A model generated the notes under the pieces. The model saw only the letters and a list, made by a program, of their open reading frames with translations. It was not told where the DNA came from and did no database searches. 64,000 bases of DNA from Neolewinella litorea (GTDB taxonomy: Bacteria > Bacteroidota > Bacteroidia > Chitinophagales > Saprospiraceae), in NCBI RefSeq assembly GCF_004803465.1, contig NZ_SRSF01000001.1:372501-436500 (forward strand), in the 5' to 3' direction. The position numbers were made by a program, and so were the translations under genes. Positions 43,771 to 52,063 of this stretch are shown here, in pieces (the first letter of the stretch is position 1; each line of letters starts with the position of its first letter).

Positions 43771-44442
43771 TTACCAGCTCCAACCGAAGCGGGCTTCGAT
43801 CTGTACGACGGCTCCGCTTACGTCCTTGGCCGTCACGACGTCGGAATCCACGCCGCTGGCAAAGCGGTACCCGCCTTCGATGCCGAGCCGGAACCACTGA
43901 AAGAGGTTAAGTTCGGCACCGCCCATCACCTGGCCGACCAGCATGCGGTCGCGGCCCTCGTTCTGAACGTCGATCCGCCCCGGGCCCACGATGGCGGTGA
44001 AGCGCGGATGGATCACGTTATCGGCGCCGGGCATGAGGCCGATGATGAATCCTCCGTGGCGGAATTCGTATTCTGGCCGACTGCCGATCAGGGGCGCTTC
44101 ATCCGTGGTAAAGGGTTCACGGGCTTTCCAGCCGCCGTAGCCGAGAAAAACGTTCTCTCCGAATTCAAGCCCGCCGAATCCGCCCCGCACCAGCGACCAG
44201 TCGTCGCCTGTCGCGGAATAGTTGTAGGTGGGACCGCCCCAGGCCCCGCTCAGATCCAGGTCGCCCAGCAAGGTTTTTTCCCGCCGGGTGGAGTAGTCGG
44301 CGGAGGAGGAAGTGGAAGGGCTGTAGCTCGTCCGGTAGGCAGGGACCCTGGTAGAGGGCACCGGGCCCTCGTGGTAAGCGAGTTCCTGGGCCGAGGCACC
44401 GGCGGCAAAAAGGCAAAGGATGAGTAAATACAAGGTCTTCAT
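43771..44442 (-). CDS. Predicted outer-membrane beta-barrel protein, unknown function
   Basis: The 223-residue protein has a signal peptide (MKTLYLLILCLFAAGASAQ). After a polar, serine-rich segment (TSYSPSTSSSADYSTRREK), alternating strands are seen: SGAWGGPTYNYSATGDDW, GFGGLEFGENVFLGYGGW, FRHGGFIIGLMPG, ending QIEARFGWSW, an aromatic C terminus typical of outer-membrane barrels. No specific family is recognised. It follows the deoxynucleoside kinase region on the same strand. The signal and aromatic last residue support the location; the function is open. Confidence 0.72.
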   Translation of the reverse strand: MKTLYLLILCLFAAGASAQELAYHEGPVPSTRVPAYRTSYSPSTSSSADYSTRREKTLLGDLDLSGAWGGPTYNYSATGDDWSLVRGGFGGLEFGENVFLGYGGWKAREPFTTDEAPLIGSRPEYEFRHGGFIIGLMPGADNVIHPRFTAIVGPGRIDVQNEGRDRMLVGQVMGGAELNLFQWFRLGIEGGYRFASGVDSDVVTAKDVSGAVVQIEARFGWSW

Positions 44443-44627
44443 GGGTATTGCGATTGTGGGTTAATGCGGCACCCGCGCGCCCGCCCTAAACGGAAACACA
44501 GGTTGGACGAAAGGCGTTTGCCGATCCCCAAAGGTTGCAGCAGGAGGTCTTAAAAACTGTGAGCATTCTATTAAGGTGGTCCTAAAATCGATTGACGGTA
44601 CCTTACATTGCCGCAAAAGCAAGCAAA

Positions 44628-45971
44628 ATGGGAAAAGGAAGCATTCTGATCAAGGGAGGTACCGTCGTGAACCGTGGCCAACGCCGCGTGGCTGATCTGC
44701 TGATCGAAGACGGGTTCATCACCCGCGTGGAGGGGTCCATTGATACGGCGGCCGACCGGGAAATCAACGCGGAAGGATGTCTGGTTCTGCCGGGCATCAT
44801 CGACGACCAGGTCCACTTCCGCGAACCCGGCCTTACGCATAAGGCTACCATCGGATCGGAGGCCCGCGCAGCCGTAGCCGGCGGGACAACCTCCTTCATG
44901 GAAATGCCGAACACCAAGCCATCGACACTGACGCAGATGCTGCTCGAGGAGAAGTACCGCATCGGGGCCAATACCAGCGTGGCGAACTACAGTTTTTACA
45001 TGGGGGCTTCCAACGACAATCTGGATGAAGCCCTGCGCACCGATCCCGCCTCCGTCTGCGGACTAAAGATCTTCATGGGGAGCAGTACCGGCAATATGCT
45101 GGTGGACAACGAGCGGACCCTGGATACCCTTTTTTCCCAGATTCCCCTGCTGATCGCTACGCACTGCGAAGACGAGGAAACCATTCGCCGCAATGCCGCC
45201 GCGGCCCGCGAGCGCTACGGTGAGGACATCCCGGTGCAGGAACACCCGAACATTCGGTCGGCCGCCGGCTGTCTGAAAAGCAGCAGTCTGGCTATTGAGT
45301 TGGCGCAGCGTCACAACACCCGGCTGCACATCCTGCACATCAGTACGGCCGACGAGGTGGGGCTTTTCCGGAACGACATTCCCTTGGAGCAGAAGCGCAT
45401 TACGGCGGAGGTTTGCGTACACCACTTGACCTTCAATGCTGCGGACTACGATCGGCTAGGCAACCGCATCAAATGTAACCCGGCCATCAAGGCGGAACAC
45501 CACCGCGCCGCCCTGCTGCCGGCCCTGCTCGACGATCACTTTGACGTAGTGGCAACCGACCACGCGCCCCATACTGCGGAGGAAAAAGCGCAGGACGACT
45601 ACTTCAAGGCGCCGGGCGGGCTGCCGCTGGTGCAGCACAGCCTGGACATGATGATGCGCCTGGAACAGCAGGGGCACATCAGCGTGGAAAAGATCGTAGA
45701 GAAAATGTGCCATGCGCCCGCCATATGCTTTCAGATCGACCGGCGCGGGTACCTAGATGAGGGTATGTGGGCCGACGTGGTGATCTACGACCCGAAGACG
45801 ACCTGGACGGTGGCTCCAGATAACATACTATACCACGTGGGCTGGTCTCCATTGGAGGGCATGACCTTCCGGGGGCGGGTACGCGAAACCATCGTGAGCG
45901 GACGTCTGGCTTTCGCCGATGGCAAGGTGCGTGACGAAGTGAGGGGGGAGCGGTTGGCCTTCCGCCGATAA
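44628..45971 (+). CDS. pyrC: Dihydroorotase
   Basis: The 447-residue amidohydrolase is read from MGKGSILIKGGTVVNRGQRR; the frame extends 12 codons upstream without conservation. Metal-site motifs: GIIDDQVHFREPGLTHKATI, GLKIFMGSSTGNML, ATHCEDEETIRR, LHILHISTADEVGL, and VVATDHAPHTAEEKA. It cyclises carbamoyl aspartate to dihydroorotate in pyrimidine synthesis. The length and motifs fit the class I-type enzyme common in Bacteroidota. Related hydantoinases are the alternative, but the DHAPHT motif favours dihydroorotase. It stands alone. Confidence 0.92.
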   Translation: MGKGSILIKGGTVVNRGQRRVADLLIEDGFITRVEGSIDTAADREINAEGCLVLPGIIDDQVHFREPGLTHKATIGSEARAAVAGGTTSFMEMPNTKPSTLTQMLLEEKYRIGANTSVANYSFYMGASNDNLDEALRTDPASVCGLKIFMGSSTGNMLVDNERTLDTLFSQIPLLIATHCEDEETIRRNAAAARERYGEDIPVQEHPNIRSAAGCLKSSSLAIELAQRHNTRLHILHISTADEVGLFRNDIPLEQKRITAEVCVHHLTFNAADYDRLGNRIKCNPAIKAEHHRAALLPALLDDHFDVVATDHAPHTAEEKAQDDYFKAPGGLPLVQHSLDMMMRLEQQGHISVEKIVEKMCHAPAICFQIDRRGYLDEGMWADVVIYDPKTTWTVAPDNILYHVGWSPLEGMTFRGRVRETIVSGRLAFADGKVRDEVRGERLAFRR

Positions 45972-45975
45972 AGAA

Positions 45976-46001
45976 CCCCGGTCATCCAGGGGATGCCGGG
46001 G
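45976..46001. terminator. Terminator-like hairpin between pyrC and the subtilase gene
   Basis: Arms CCCCGG (45976-45981) and CCGGGG (45996-46001) with an inner ATCC/GGAT pairing form a strong stem. It starts four bases after the dihydroorotase stop. On the minus strand it is followed by TTCTTTAT, so it may stop subtilase transcripts better than pyrC transcripts. Confidence 0.4.
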
Positions 46002-46163
46002 CTCGTTCCAACTTACTGATACCAAATAAAAAAATCGGTGACGGGGCGATGCCCGGCTGTTCCTTGGTCTCAACAGCACAATGCCTGTGTGGTTGGCTGC
46101 GGGATTCTCAAAAATAACTAACGCGACCGGCCGGTACAAGCAACTTACCAAAAAAGCCGCGGT

Positions 46164-47567
46164 TTAGGGCTGCTGCCGGCGGTCTAGCAAGTACCGGTAG
46201 GCGGCGGCAAAATCCGGTTTTCCGTAGCCCAGCGTACTGTCGGGAGCCTCGGCCTGGGAGGCCGTGCTGCGGATGGCAACCAGGATTTCCTGGTTGGTTG
46301 CGTCGGGTACCGCTTGCAGCAGACAGGCCACCAGACCGGTGACCAGTGGAGCACTCAGGCTGGTGCCGTTGGCTCCGGTGAGTCCCTTGCCATTGGCGGC
46401 TACGGCGGCGACCATCACCCCTGGACCACTGACGTCCGGCTTGATTCTTCCATCGGCGGTGGGGCCGAAACTGCTAAAATAGGCGCGTTCGTCGCTGGCA
46501 TCGAGGGCACCGATGCTGAAGGCCTTTTCCGCGTCGGCGGGAATCCCGATGTGTTTCCATTCTCCCGCGCCGCTGTTACCGGCGCTCGTCACTACGATTA
46601 TTCCACGGTCGAAGGCGCGGCCTATGGCTACCGAAGCGGGTGACGTCAGTCCGTTGAGGTCCGCATAGGTGTAATCCATACTGGCGTCCGTGAAGGTGGT
46701 ATATCCCAGGCTGCTGTTCACCACGTCGACGCCGGCACTGTCGGCCATTTCCAGGGCGATGGCGTAGTTGATTTCTTCCAGCCGATGCTCTCCCCGGCTG
46801 TTTTCTGTTTTGAACAGGAGGTAGCGCGCCTCGGGTGCCGTACCGATAAAGAAGAAGGGGTGGTGGGCCGCCATGGTGCTCAGTACCGTTGCGCCGTGCG
46901 TTGACCCGTCGAGCGCGGTGCTGTCCTGCTCCACGAGGTCGTAATTCCCGGGCACTGCTTCCACCTGGTCGTAACCCAGGAAGTCCTTGTACTGCACGCT
47001 GGGAAAGCCGCCGTCAAAGACCGCCACCAGCACGCCGCGGCCGCGGAAACCGAGTCGGTGGAGACTGTCGCCGTTCATCCGGGCCAGGTCGGGGTAGCCG
47101 TACCCGTAGAAGGTTTCGTTAACCGGCACGCTGCCCACCACTGGGGCGGGTTGATCGAAACGGGCGGGGCGGGGTAGGGCGGTTGTCCGATCGTACTGTT
47201 TGGGAGCGGCGTAGAAGATGGTGTCGACGAAAGGCAGGCGCTGGATGCGGTCGATTTGCCGCGCGTCGGCCACGACCACGACTCCGTTCATCCACCGGCT
47301 GCGGAGCCAGATCACCGCGCCCTGGCCAACCACCTTGGCTTCGTAGTCCGGGTTGATGGGCAGATCCAATTCGGTAACGGCGGTGCCAAGCTTTTCCCGC
47401 CGCGCCAGTGCCCGCGCACTCAGAAATTCGGTAGGCTCATCCAGTCGATAGGGCGAATCAGCCTTGTCGGAAAACCCGACAAAATACATGCCCGGCTCGG
47501 AGGTGTCCTGGGCGTAGGAAGCGGTAGCTGCCATTACGCACAACAGCAGGAAAAATAGACGAGGCAT
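46164..47567 (-). CDS. Secreted S8 subtilisin-like serine protease
   Basis: The 467-residue protein has a signal peptide (MPRLFFLLLCVMAATASYAQ) and a propeptide-like segment (about 20-150). The catalytic triad is Asp185 in LVAVFDGGFP, His224 in GSTHGATVLSTMAAH, and Ser403 in ANGTSLSAPLVTGLVACLL, with the oxyanion Asn in VVTSAGNSGAGEW. It should degrade proteins outside the cytoplasm. There is no T9SS sorting domain; the C terminus YRYLLDRRQQP follows the domain directly. It is five bases upstream of shikimate kinase on the reverse side, that is, downstream of aroK in the same transcript. Confidence 0.9.
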   Translation of the reverse strand: MPRLFFLLLCVMAATASYAQDTSEPGMYFVGFSDKADSPYRLDEPTEFLSARALARREKLGTAVTELDLPINPDYEAKVVGQGAVIWLRSRWMNGVVVVADARQIDRIQRLPFVDTIFYAAPKQYDRTTALPRPARFDQPAPVVGSVPVNETFYGYGYPDLARMNGDSLHRLGFRGRGVLVAVFDGGFPSVQYKDFLGYDQVEAVPGNYDLVEQDSTALDGSTHGATVLSTMAAHHPFFFIGTAPEARYLLFKTENSRGEHRLEEINYAIALEMADSAGVDVVNSSLGYTTFTDASMDYTYADLNGLTSPASVAIGRAFDRGIIVVTSAGNSGAGEWKHIGIPADAEKAFSIGALDASDERAYFSSFGPTADGRIKPDVSGPGVMVAAVAANGKGLTGANGTSLSAPLVTGLVACLLQAVPDATNQEILVAIRSTASQAEAPDSTLGYGKPDFAAAYRYLLDRRQQP

Positions 47568-47572
47568 AGGGT

Positions 47573-48088
47573 TTAATTGGAAGGGTAAGCGGTGATCCGT
47601 TTTTCCAGCAAACGCGGAATGTCCTGCTTTGGGTTATGCTGTACGACGTGTATGTGCGCCTGTTCGTAGATCTTCCGGCGTTGTGTCATTTTGCGGTCGA
47701 TCAGTTCGGCCAGGTCGTCCGTCCCGTGCAGCAGGGGGCGCTTGGCCCGTTCGTTGGTCAAACGCCGAATCAGAATGGCCGGATCGGGATCCAGGAAAAC
47801 GGTCCGGCCGTGGGTATTCATCCACTTCATATTGTCGTGGCAACAGGGCGTTCCGCCTCCGGTGGCGAGGACAAACATGGGCAGGGCCAGAAATTCACGG
47901 AGCATGCTCGTTTCCAGGTCGCGGAAACTTGCTTCACCAATCTGGGCGAAAAGTTCGGCGATGGACATACCGGCGCGCTGCTCAATGTACTGGTCCAGGT
48001 CGATGAAGGGTAGCCCGAGTCGCCGGGAGAGGCGGGAGCCGACGTAGCTTTTACCCGAGCCCATGAAGCCGGTGAGGAAGATGCGCAT
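47573..48088 (-). CDS. aroK: Shikimate kinase
   Basis: The 171-residue P-loop kinase starts MRIFLTGFMGSGKSYVGSRL, with Walker A at 7-14. The shikimate-binding motifs FIDLDQYIEQRAGMSIAELF and ASFRDLETSMLREF follow, then FVLATGGGTPCC (the GGG motif) and the adenine-side arginine region RLTNERAKRPLLHG. It phosphorylates shikimate in aromatic amino-acid synthesis. It is followed directly by the subtilase gene (5-bp gap). A -7-like TATATTTA lies 26 bases upstream of the start. Confidence 0.93.
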   Translation of the reverse strand: MRIFLTGFMGSGKSYVGSRLSRRLGLPFIDLDQYIEQRAGMSIAELFAQIGEASFRDLETSMLREFLALPMFVLATGGGTPCCHDNMKWMNTHGRTVFLDPDPAILIRRLTNERAKRPLLHGTDDLAELIDRKMTQRRKIYEQAHIHVVQHNPKQDIPRLLEKRITAYPSN

Positions 48089-48114
48089 TGACGGTGGTGA
48101 ATGATCTGATCTGG

Positions 48115-48122
48115 TAAATATA
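48115..48122 (-). promoter_or_regulatory. aroK: -7-like element TATATTTA of aroK
   Basis: TATATTTA on the minus strand differs from TAnnTTTG only in the last base, the same change seen at ilvA and the acyl-CoA dehydrogenase gene. It lies 26 bases before the ATG at 48088. Confidence 0.4.
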
Positions 48123-48181
48123 GCTTCGCCCGTGCGTCATTCCATTCGGCGGGCCGTTTTAGCCGGTTGGCTACGGCAATG

Positions 48182-48189
48182 TATCTTTG
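48182..48189 (+). promoter_or_regulatory. -7 element TATCTTTG of the DUF1573-yajC-ybbR operon
   Basis: An exact consensus, 18 bases before the ATG at 48208. A TTTT at 48157-48160 lies 21 bases upstream, a poor -33. The element supports the start at 48208 over the frame opening at 48187. Confidence 0.5.
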
Positions 48190-48207
48190 CCGGCTAACCG
48201 GGACGCT

Positions 48208-48684
48208 ATGCTTCGATTCAGCTTTTACATACTCTTGCTTGCCGGCATCTGGTCCTGCGCCGACGCTCCGGAGCCCGATCCGGTGATGGAAGTGAAACCC
48301 ACCGGAAACGCCAGTTTGATCCGTAATCCGGTAGCCGATGCCTCCGCGGCACCGGCCGACACCAGTGCGGTGGCCAGAATGACGTTCGAAGAGAATGAAT
48401 TCCAGTTCGGGGAGGTAAAAGAAGGCGCGATTGTGCGTCACACCTTCCGCTTCACCAACACGGGGCGTACGCCGCTGCTCATCACCGACGCCCGGTCGAC
48501 CTGCGGCTGTACCGTGCCGAGTTATCCCGAACAGCCCATCGCGCCAGGTGCTTCCGGCACCGTAGAGGTCGTATTTAATACGGCACACAAATACGGACGG
48601 CAGCGGAAGCCCGTTACCCTTACCGCCAACACTTATCCGTCAATGACCACGATCTACGTGGACGGGACGGTCATCAACGAATAA
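48208..48684 (+). CDS. DUF1573 lipoprotein
   Basis: The 158-residue protein starts with a lipoprotein signal (MLRFSFYILLLAGIWSC). After a low-complexity linker comes a DUF1573 immunoglobulin-like domain: MTFEENEFQFGEVKEGAIV, HTFRFTNTGRTPLLITDA, STCGCTVPSYPEQPIAPG and VVFNTAHKYGRQRKPVTLTA. The conserved CGC motif is present. The function of the family is not established; location outside the cytoplasm is likely. It heads a compact unit with yajC and the YbbR-like gene, an order often seen in Bacteroidota. Confidence 0.88.
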   Translation: MLRFSFYILLLAGIWSCADAPEPDPVMEVKPTGNASLIRNPVADASAAPADTSAVARMTFEENEFQFGEVKEGAIVRHTFRFTNTGRTPLLITDARSTCGCTVPSYPEQPIAPGASGTVEVVFNTAHKYGRQRKPVTLTANTYPSMTTIYVDGTVINE

Positions 48685-48697
48685 AGGATTTACGATT

Positions 48698-49009
48698 ATG
48701 ACACTTTTACTTCAAGCGGGCGGAGACCTGTTTACCAACGGATTTTTTATGATCGCCATGCTGGTGGTCCTGGTATTTACCATGATTATCCCGCAGCGCC
48801 GCCGTAGCAAACAGCAGAAGAACTTCATGTCCGAACTCAAAAAAGGACAACGGGTAGTGACCGCAAGCGGAATACTTGGCATCATCGACAAGGTGGAAGA
48901 CCAGATCGTCACCCTGAACGTAGGCAATAAGACCTACCTTCAAGTCACCAAAAACGCGATCTCGAAGGAACTTACCGATGCCATCTACCCTGCAAAGACT
49001 GAAGGATAG
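48698..49009 (+). CDS. yajC: YajC, preprotein translocase accessory subunit
   Basis: The 103-residue protein has one N-terminal membrane helix (GFFMIAMLVVLVFTMIIPQ) followed by the YajC cytoplasmic domain: RRSKQQKNFMSELKKGQRVV, TASGILGIIDKVEDQIVTL. YajC binds SecDF and helps protein export across the inner membrane. It lies 13 bp after the DUF1573 gene, and its end overlaps the start of the YbbR-like gene by 32 bases in another frame. Confidence 0.92.
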   Translation: MTLLLQAGGDLFTNGFFMIAMLVVLVFTMIIPQRRRSKQQKNFMSELKKGQRVVTASGILGIIDKVEDQIVTLNVGNKTYLQVTKNAISKELTDAIYPAKTEG

Positions 49010-49955
49010 TATCCCGCTGCGGAACATGGCCACCACGGACCGGCAGATGCTGCTGATCTGTATCGGGCTGGCGTTCGTTTTCTGGCTGATCCTCAACCTT
49101 TCGCAGGACTACGAAATCAACAAGACGGTGATGCTACAGTATTCGGTCAGTAACGACCGTGCGTTGGCCGGCACGCCGCCACGTAGTGTACCTGTGCAGA
49201 TCCGCGGACGCGGCTGGAACCTGATCTGGGAGAGCATGCGCGGCAGCGAGATGAGCGTGCAGCTGGACGTCGGTGCCGATGAGGACTACCTGCTAAGCCG
49301 GAACGTACTCGAGCAGGAAATCCGCCGGCAACTGACCAGCGGCGATCTGGAGATCGACAACATCGGTTACGACCCCCAACGGATCCTGACTACTCCCCGT
49401 GACGGAAAACGGGTGCCCATCATCTCCAACGTAAAAGCCAGTTTCGGACCAGGATATGCAGCCGTGAACGGGGTAACCTTGCAGCCCGACAGCGTAACGG
49501 TGAGCGGCGCCATTGATGAACTGGAAGAAATCACTTCCTGGCCCACTGAGCCACTAATCCTCGAAGGCCTGGAGGAAAGCATTCGAACCAGCGTAGCCCT
49601 GAAACCTCCCCCGGAAGGCCTGAAGTTGAATTACGATGAAATACGCCTGGCGGTTGACGTAGAGGCCTTTATCGAGCAACAGTTCCGAATACCAGTGACG
49701 CTTTATAATGCTCCCCCCTCGGATTCATCCCGGGTGTTTCCGCCCTACGTCACGGTCACCGCCACGGTGCCTCAACGCGCCTTTGGCACCATTCGGGAGA
49801 CCGACTTCCGAGTGGAAGCCGACCTGAGCCGCATGAAGACGAACGACCCCTATAATACCGTTCCGTTGACCCTGACCCGCGTGCCGGAGAACATCAGTCG
49901 CGTGGACTTCACGCCCCGGGCGGTAGAGTACTATATCTACAACCGCCCGCAGTAG
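48978..49955 (+). CDS. YbbR-like domain protein (CdaR type), membrane anchored
   Basis: The 325-residue protein has an N-terminal membrane helix (QMLLICIGLAFVFWLILNL) and YbbR-like repeats outside: YSVSNDRALAGTPPRSVPVQ, PRDGKRVPIISNVKASFGPG, YAAVNGVTLQPDSVTVSGAI and FRIPVTLYNAPPSDSSRVFP. YbbR/CdaR proteins in Firmicutes regulate diadenylate cyclase; the role here is unproven. The ATG at 48978 overlaps yajC by 32 bases. An in-frame ATG at 49026 would avoid the overlap but shortens the charged N terminus. Confidence 0.85.
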   Translation: MPSTLQRLKDSIPLRNMATTDRQMLLICIGLAFVFWLILNLSQDYEINKTVMLQYSVSNDRALAGTPPRSVPVQIRGRGWNLIWESMRGSEMSVQLDVGADEDYLLSRNVLEQEIRRQLTSGDLEIDNIGYDPQRILTTPRDGKRVPIISNVKASFGPGYAAVNGVTLQPDSVTVSGAIDELEEITSWPTEPLILEGLEESIRTSVALKPPPEGLKLNYDEIRLAVDVEAFIEQQFRIPVTLYNAPPSDSSRVFPPYVTVTATVPQRAFGTIRETDFRVEADLSRMKTNDPYNTVPLTLTRVPENISRVDFTPRAVEYYIYNRPQ

Positions 49956-50040
49956 CGAAGGGTAGTGCCTTAAAGATTTACCGCAGGGATAATCGCGTAG
50001 CCGATCGAGCCAGTCTAGACTGGCCATGGCACGACGTTCA

Positions 50041-51681
50041 CTACCGCGCCCGCATGACCGAGATGGGCATCTGCTCGTCGTAGTTTCCGGTAAGCGTAGG
50101 CGTCTGGACGTTGCCGGTGTAGCCCCGAACTTCACGGTGCACATAGTTGAACAGTTCCTGGATGGATACCATGCCGTCCTGGTTGACGTCGGCTTCTCCT
50201 TTCATGCCGCGAATGAGGTAGTGACTGAATACGCCGGAACGGAGTCCGCCGTCCTCGAGACTGATTTCTTCTCCGCGGCTGGACATCATCAGGGCGGTGG
50301 AAGCCTTGGCATTCGTCAGGGCCGAGTAGTAACCCGTCAAAGCGGCCTGGTTACTGCCAACCCCGCGGGCCACCAGACTGCCGCTGTGGCAGGCATCGGC
50401 GATCACCAGTTTATGGCGTGAGCGACTGTTTTGCAGAATCTCGTGTACGTCCTCGTGCGCCAGGGCCTGGGCTTGACCGTCGTAGTCGACCGGCAGAAAG
50501 GAACCTGGCAGACCATGGCCGCTGAAATAAAAAAGAATGACGTCGTTTTCATCGGCCTGGCGGTAAGTGTCGCGCATAGCAGCCAAGATATTATCGTGGG
50601 TGGCGTCCTCATCAATGAGCACCTTCACCTGATCGTCGGACAAGGCCCCGCCTTCAATGCTTTTCAGGAAGGCGTAGAACTGGTACGCATCGTCATCGGT
50701 GTACCGCAGGGTCTTCATGTGCTGGTAGTAGGCGCAGCCGACCACTACGGCCCAGACCTTTACTTCCGGATCGAATTCGCTGGAGGCTACGGCCGCTGCG
50801 GGTTGACCCGTGGCCGAATACATGCGGCGGTACAGCTGACCGTCGCGCCAGATGCCACCTTCAATTTCCCCGCCGGCATATTGCATTACGCCCAGGCCGT
50901 TGGGACGGTGGTTGTGGAACTGCCCGTGGTAGCTGTTTCCGTTGGGGAAGATGACGGTGCCCTTGCCGTTGGGGGTGCCGTTGCGCGTCTCGCCGAAGAA
51001 GGTAGTGCCGTCGGCGTAGGTGTAGCGGGAGTCGCCGTCGGGACATCCCTCGTTACAATTGACTAGTTGTGCTGTATTGCCGATGAAGCCCAGGGTGGCC
51101 CAGTCGACTTTCGGCACACCGTTTTCCCATTCCCCGTTGTATTCCGTGCCGTCGGCGTAGATCATGCGTCCGTTGCCGTTGCGTTGGTTCTGCTTCCATT
51201 CACCCCGGTACACGTCACCGTTGGCGAATTCCATGGTGCCGTAGCCTTCCATGACATTGTTGACCATATTCCCCACGTAATAGTCCCGGTTGGCAAAGGC
51301 GAAAGCGGCTTCGCCCTGCAGGCGATCGTCCACCCAGGTGCCGATGATCTCTCCGCCCGCAGCGTAGACCACCTTCCCGCGACCGTGGCGGCGGCCGTCG
51401 CGCCACATTCCATCGTACAGGTTCCCGTTCGCGTCCTGCAGGGTGCCGTACCCGCTTTGTAGTTGGTTGCGGAAGTTGCCGCTGAAGACCGACCCGTCGG
51501 GGTAGGTGAGGGTGCCCTGTCCCTCGAATTTTCCTTTTTTAAAGTTACCGGTATAGAGTGCTCCGTCGGCGAACCGCAGAATACCTTCTCCCTCATAACA
51601 ATTGCCGCGTTGGCAGCGCCCCTGGGCGCTAAGTACCGCGGTGCAGAAAAGCAGCAGCGGTAGAATGAAAGATTTTAACAT
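50041..51681 (-). CDS. Secreted MORN-repeat metacaspase (C14) with an EF-hand-like loop
   Basis: The 546-residue protein has a signal peptide (MLKSFILPLLLFCTAVLSAQ). About nine MORN-type repeats fill 25-290 (YTGNFKKGKFEGQGTLTYPD, YRGEWKQNQRNGNGRMIY, YHGQFHNHRPNGLGVMQY). A caspase-fold domain follows from about 310 (KVWAVVVGCAYYQHM), with the His-Cys dyad His389 in YFSGHGLPG and Cys431 in IADACHSGSL. Near 498-509 the loop DVNQDGMVSIQE matches a canonical EF-hand pattern inside the caspase domain. Metacaspases cut after Arg or Lys and many need calcium. It carries no T9SS sorting domain. The substrate is unknown. Confidence 0.88.
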   Translation of the reverse strand: MLKSFILPLLLFCTAVLSAQGRCQRGNCYEGEGILRFADGALYTGNFKKGKFEGQGTLTYPDGSVFSGNFRNQLQSGYGTLQDANGNLYDGMWRDGRRHGRGKVVYAAGGEIIGTWVDDRLQGEAAFAFANRDYYVGNMVNNVMEGYGTMEFANGDVYRGEWKQNQRNGNGRMIYADGTEYNGEWENGVPKVDWATLGFIGNTAQLVNCNEGCPDGDSRYTYADGTTFFGETRNGTPNGKGTVIFPNGNSYHGQFHNHRPNGLGVMQYAGGEIEGGIWRDGQLYRRMYSATGQPAAAVASSEFDPEVKVWAVVVGCAYYQHMKTLRYTDDDAYQFYAFLKSIEGGALSDDQVKVLIDEDATHDNILAAMRDTYRQADENDVILFYFSGHGLPGSFLPVDYDGQAQALAHEDVHEILQNSRSRHKLVIADACHSGSLVARGVGSNQAALTGYYSALTNAKASTALMMSSRGEEISLEDGGLRSGVFSHYLIRGMKGEADVNQDGMVSIQELFNYVHREVRGYTGNVQTPTLTGNYDEQMPISVMRAR

Positions 51682-52063
51682 GTTTGACGTGTAAGAATGT
51701 GTACGGTATCAGTTTCAATCCCAGGTACCCTTCCCCCTAACGGGAAGCGTCCACCACTACCGGGCGGCAAGTCTAGCCTCGACTGCCTGGCCAGTGGTAA
51801 CTACTAAAGCAAAAACGTTAGGTTCGTTCTGAGAGAGACGCTGATCGCCGAATTACTAAGGGTGAGTTGCCTAAATAGCTTAATGTTCACTCTTAAAATT
51901 GCGCCTATAAACCGTAATAACAAGGCCCTTTGACGGAACGGTAGCCCTTGCGGCGGGAACGGTACAAGATCAACGGATCACGGGGCAAAATTTATATAAT
52001 ACGGCTGCGGAAACTCAGGCCCGTTCCGCTTTTCCTATTTTGGGCACTCACTTAAGCTAAGCC
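51682..52063. other. Divergent intergenic region between the metacaspase and M14 genes
   Basis: This 382-bp stretch has no convincing gene. The M14 side carries a -7-like TATTTTGG (52036-52043), 20 bases before the ATG at 52064. The nonamer GGAACGGTA occurs twice, 21 bases apart, at 51935 and 51957. An AT-rich patch (ATTTATATAATA) lies near 51990. No clear -7 element was found for the metacaspase gene on the minus strand. Confidence 0.45.

Noticed and set aside
51985-52000. A sigma-70-like TATAAT box before the M14 gene
   Set aside because: Bacteroidota use TAnnTTTG, not TATAAT. The better-placed TATTTTGG at 52036 is a more likely -7 element.
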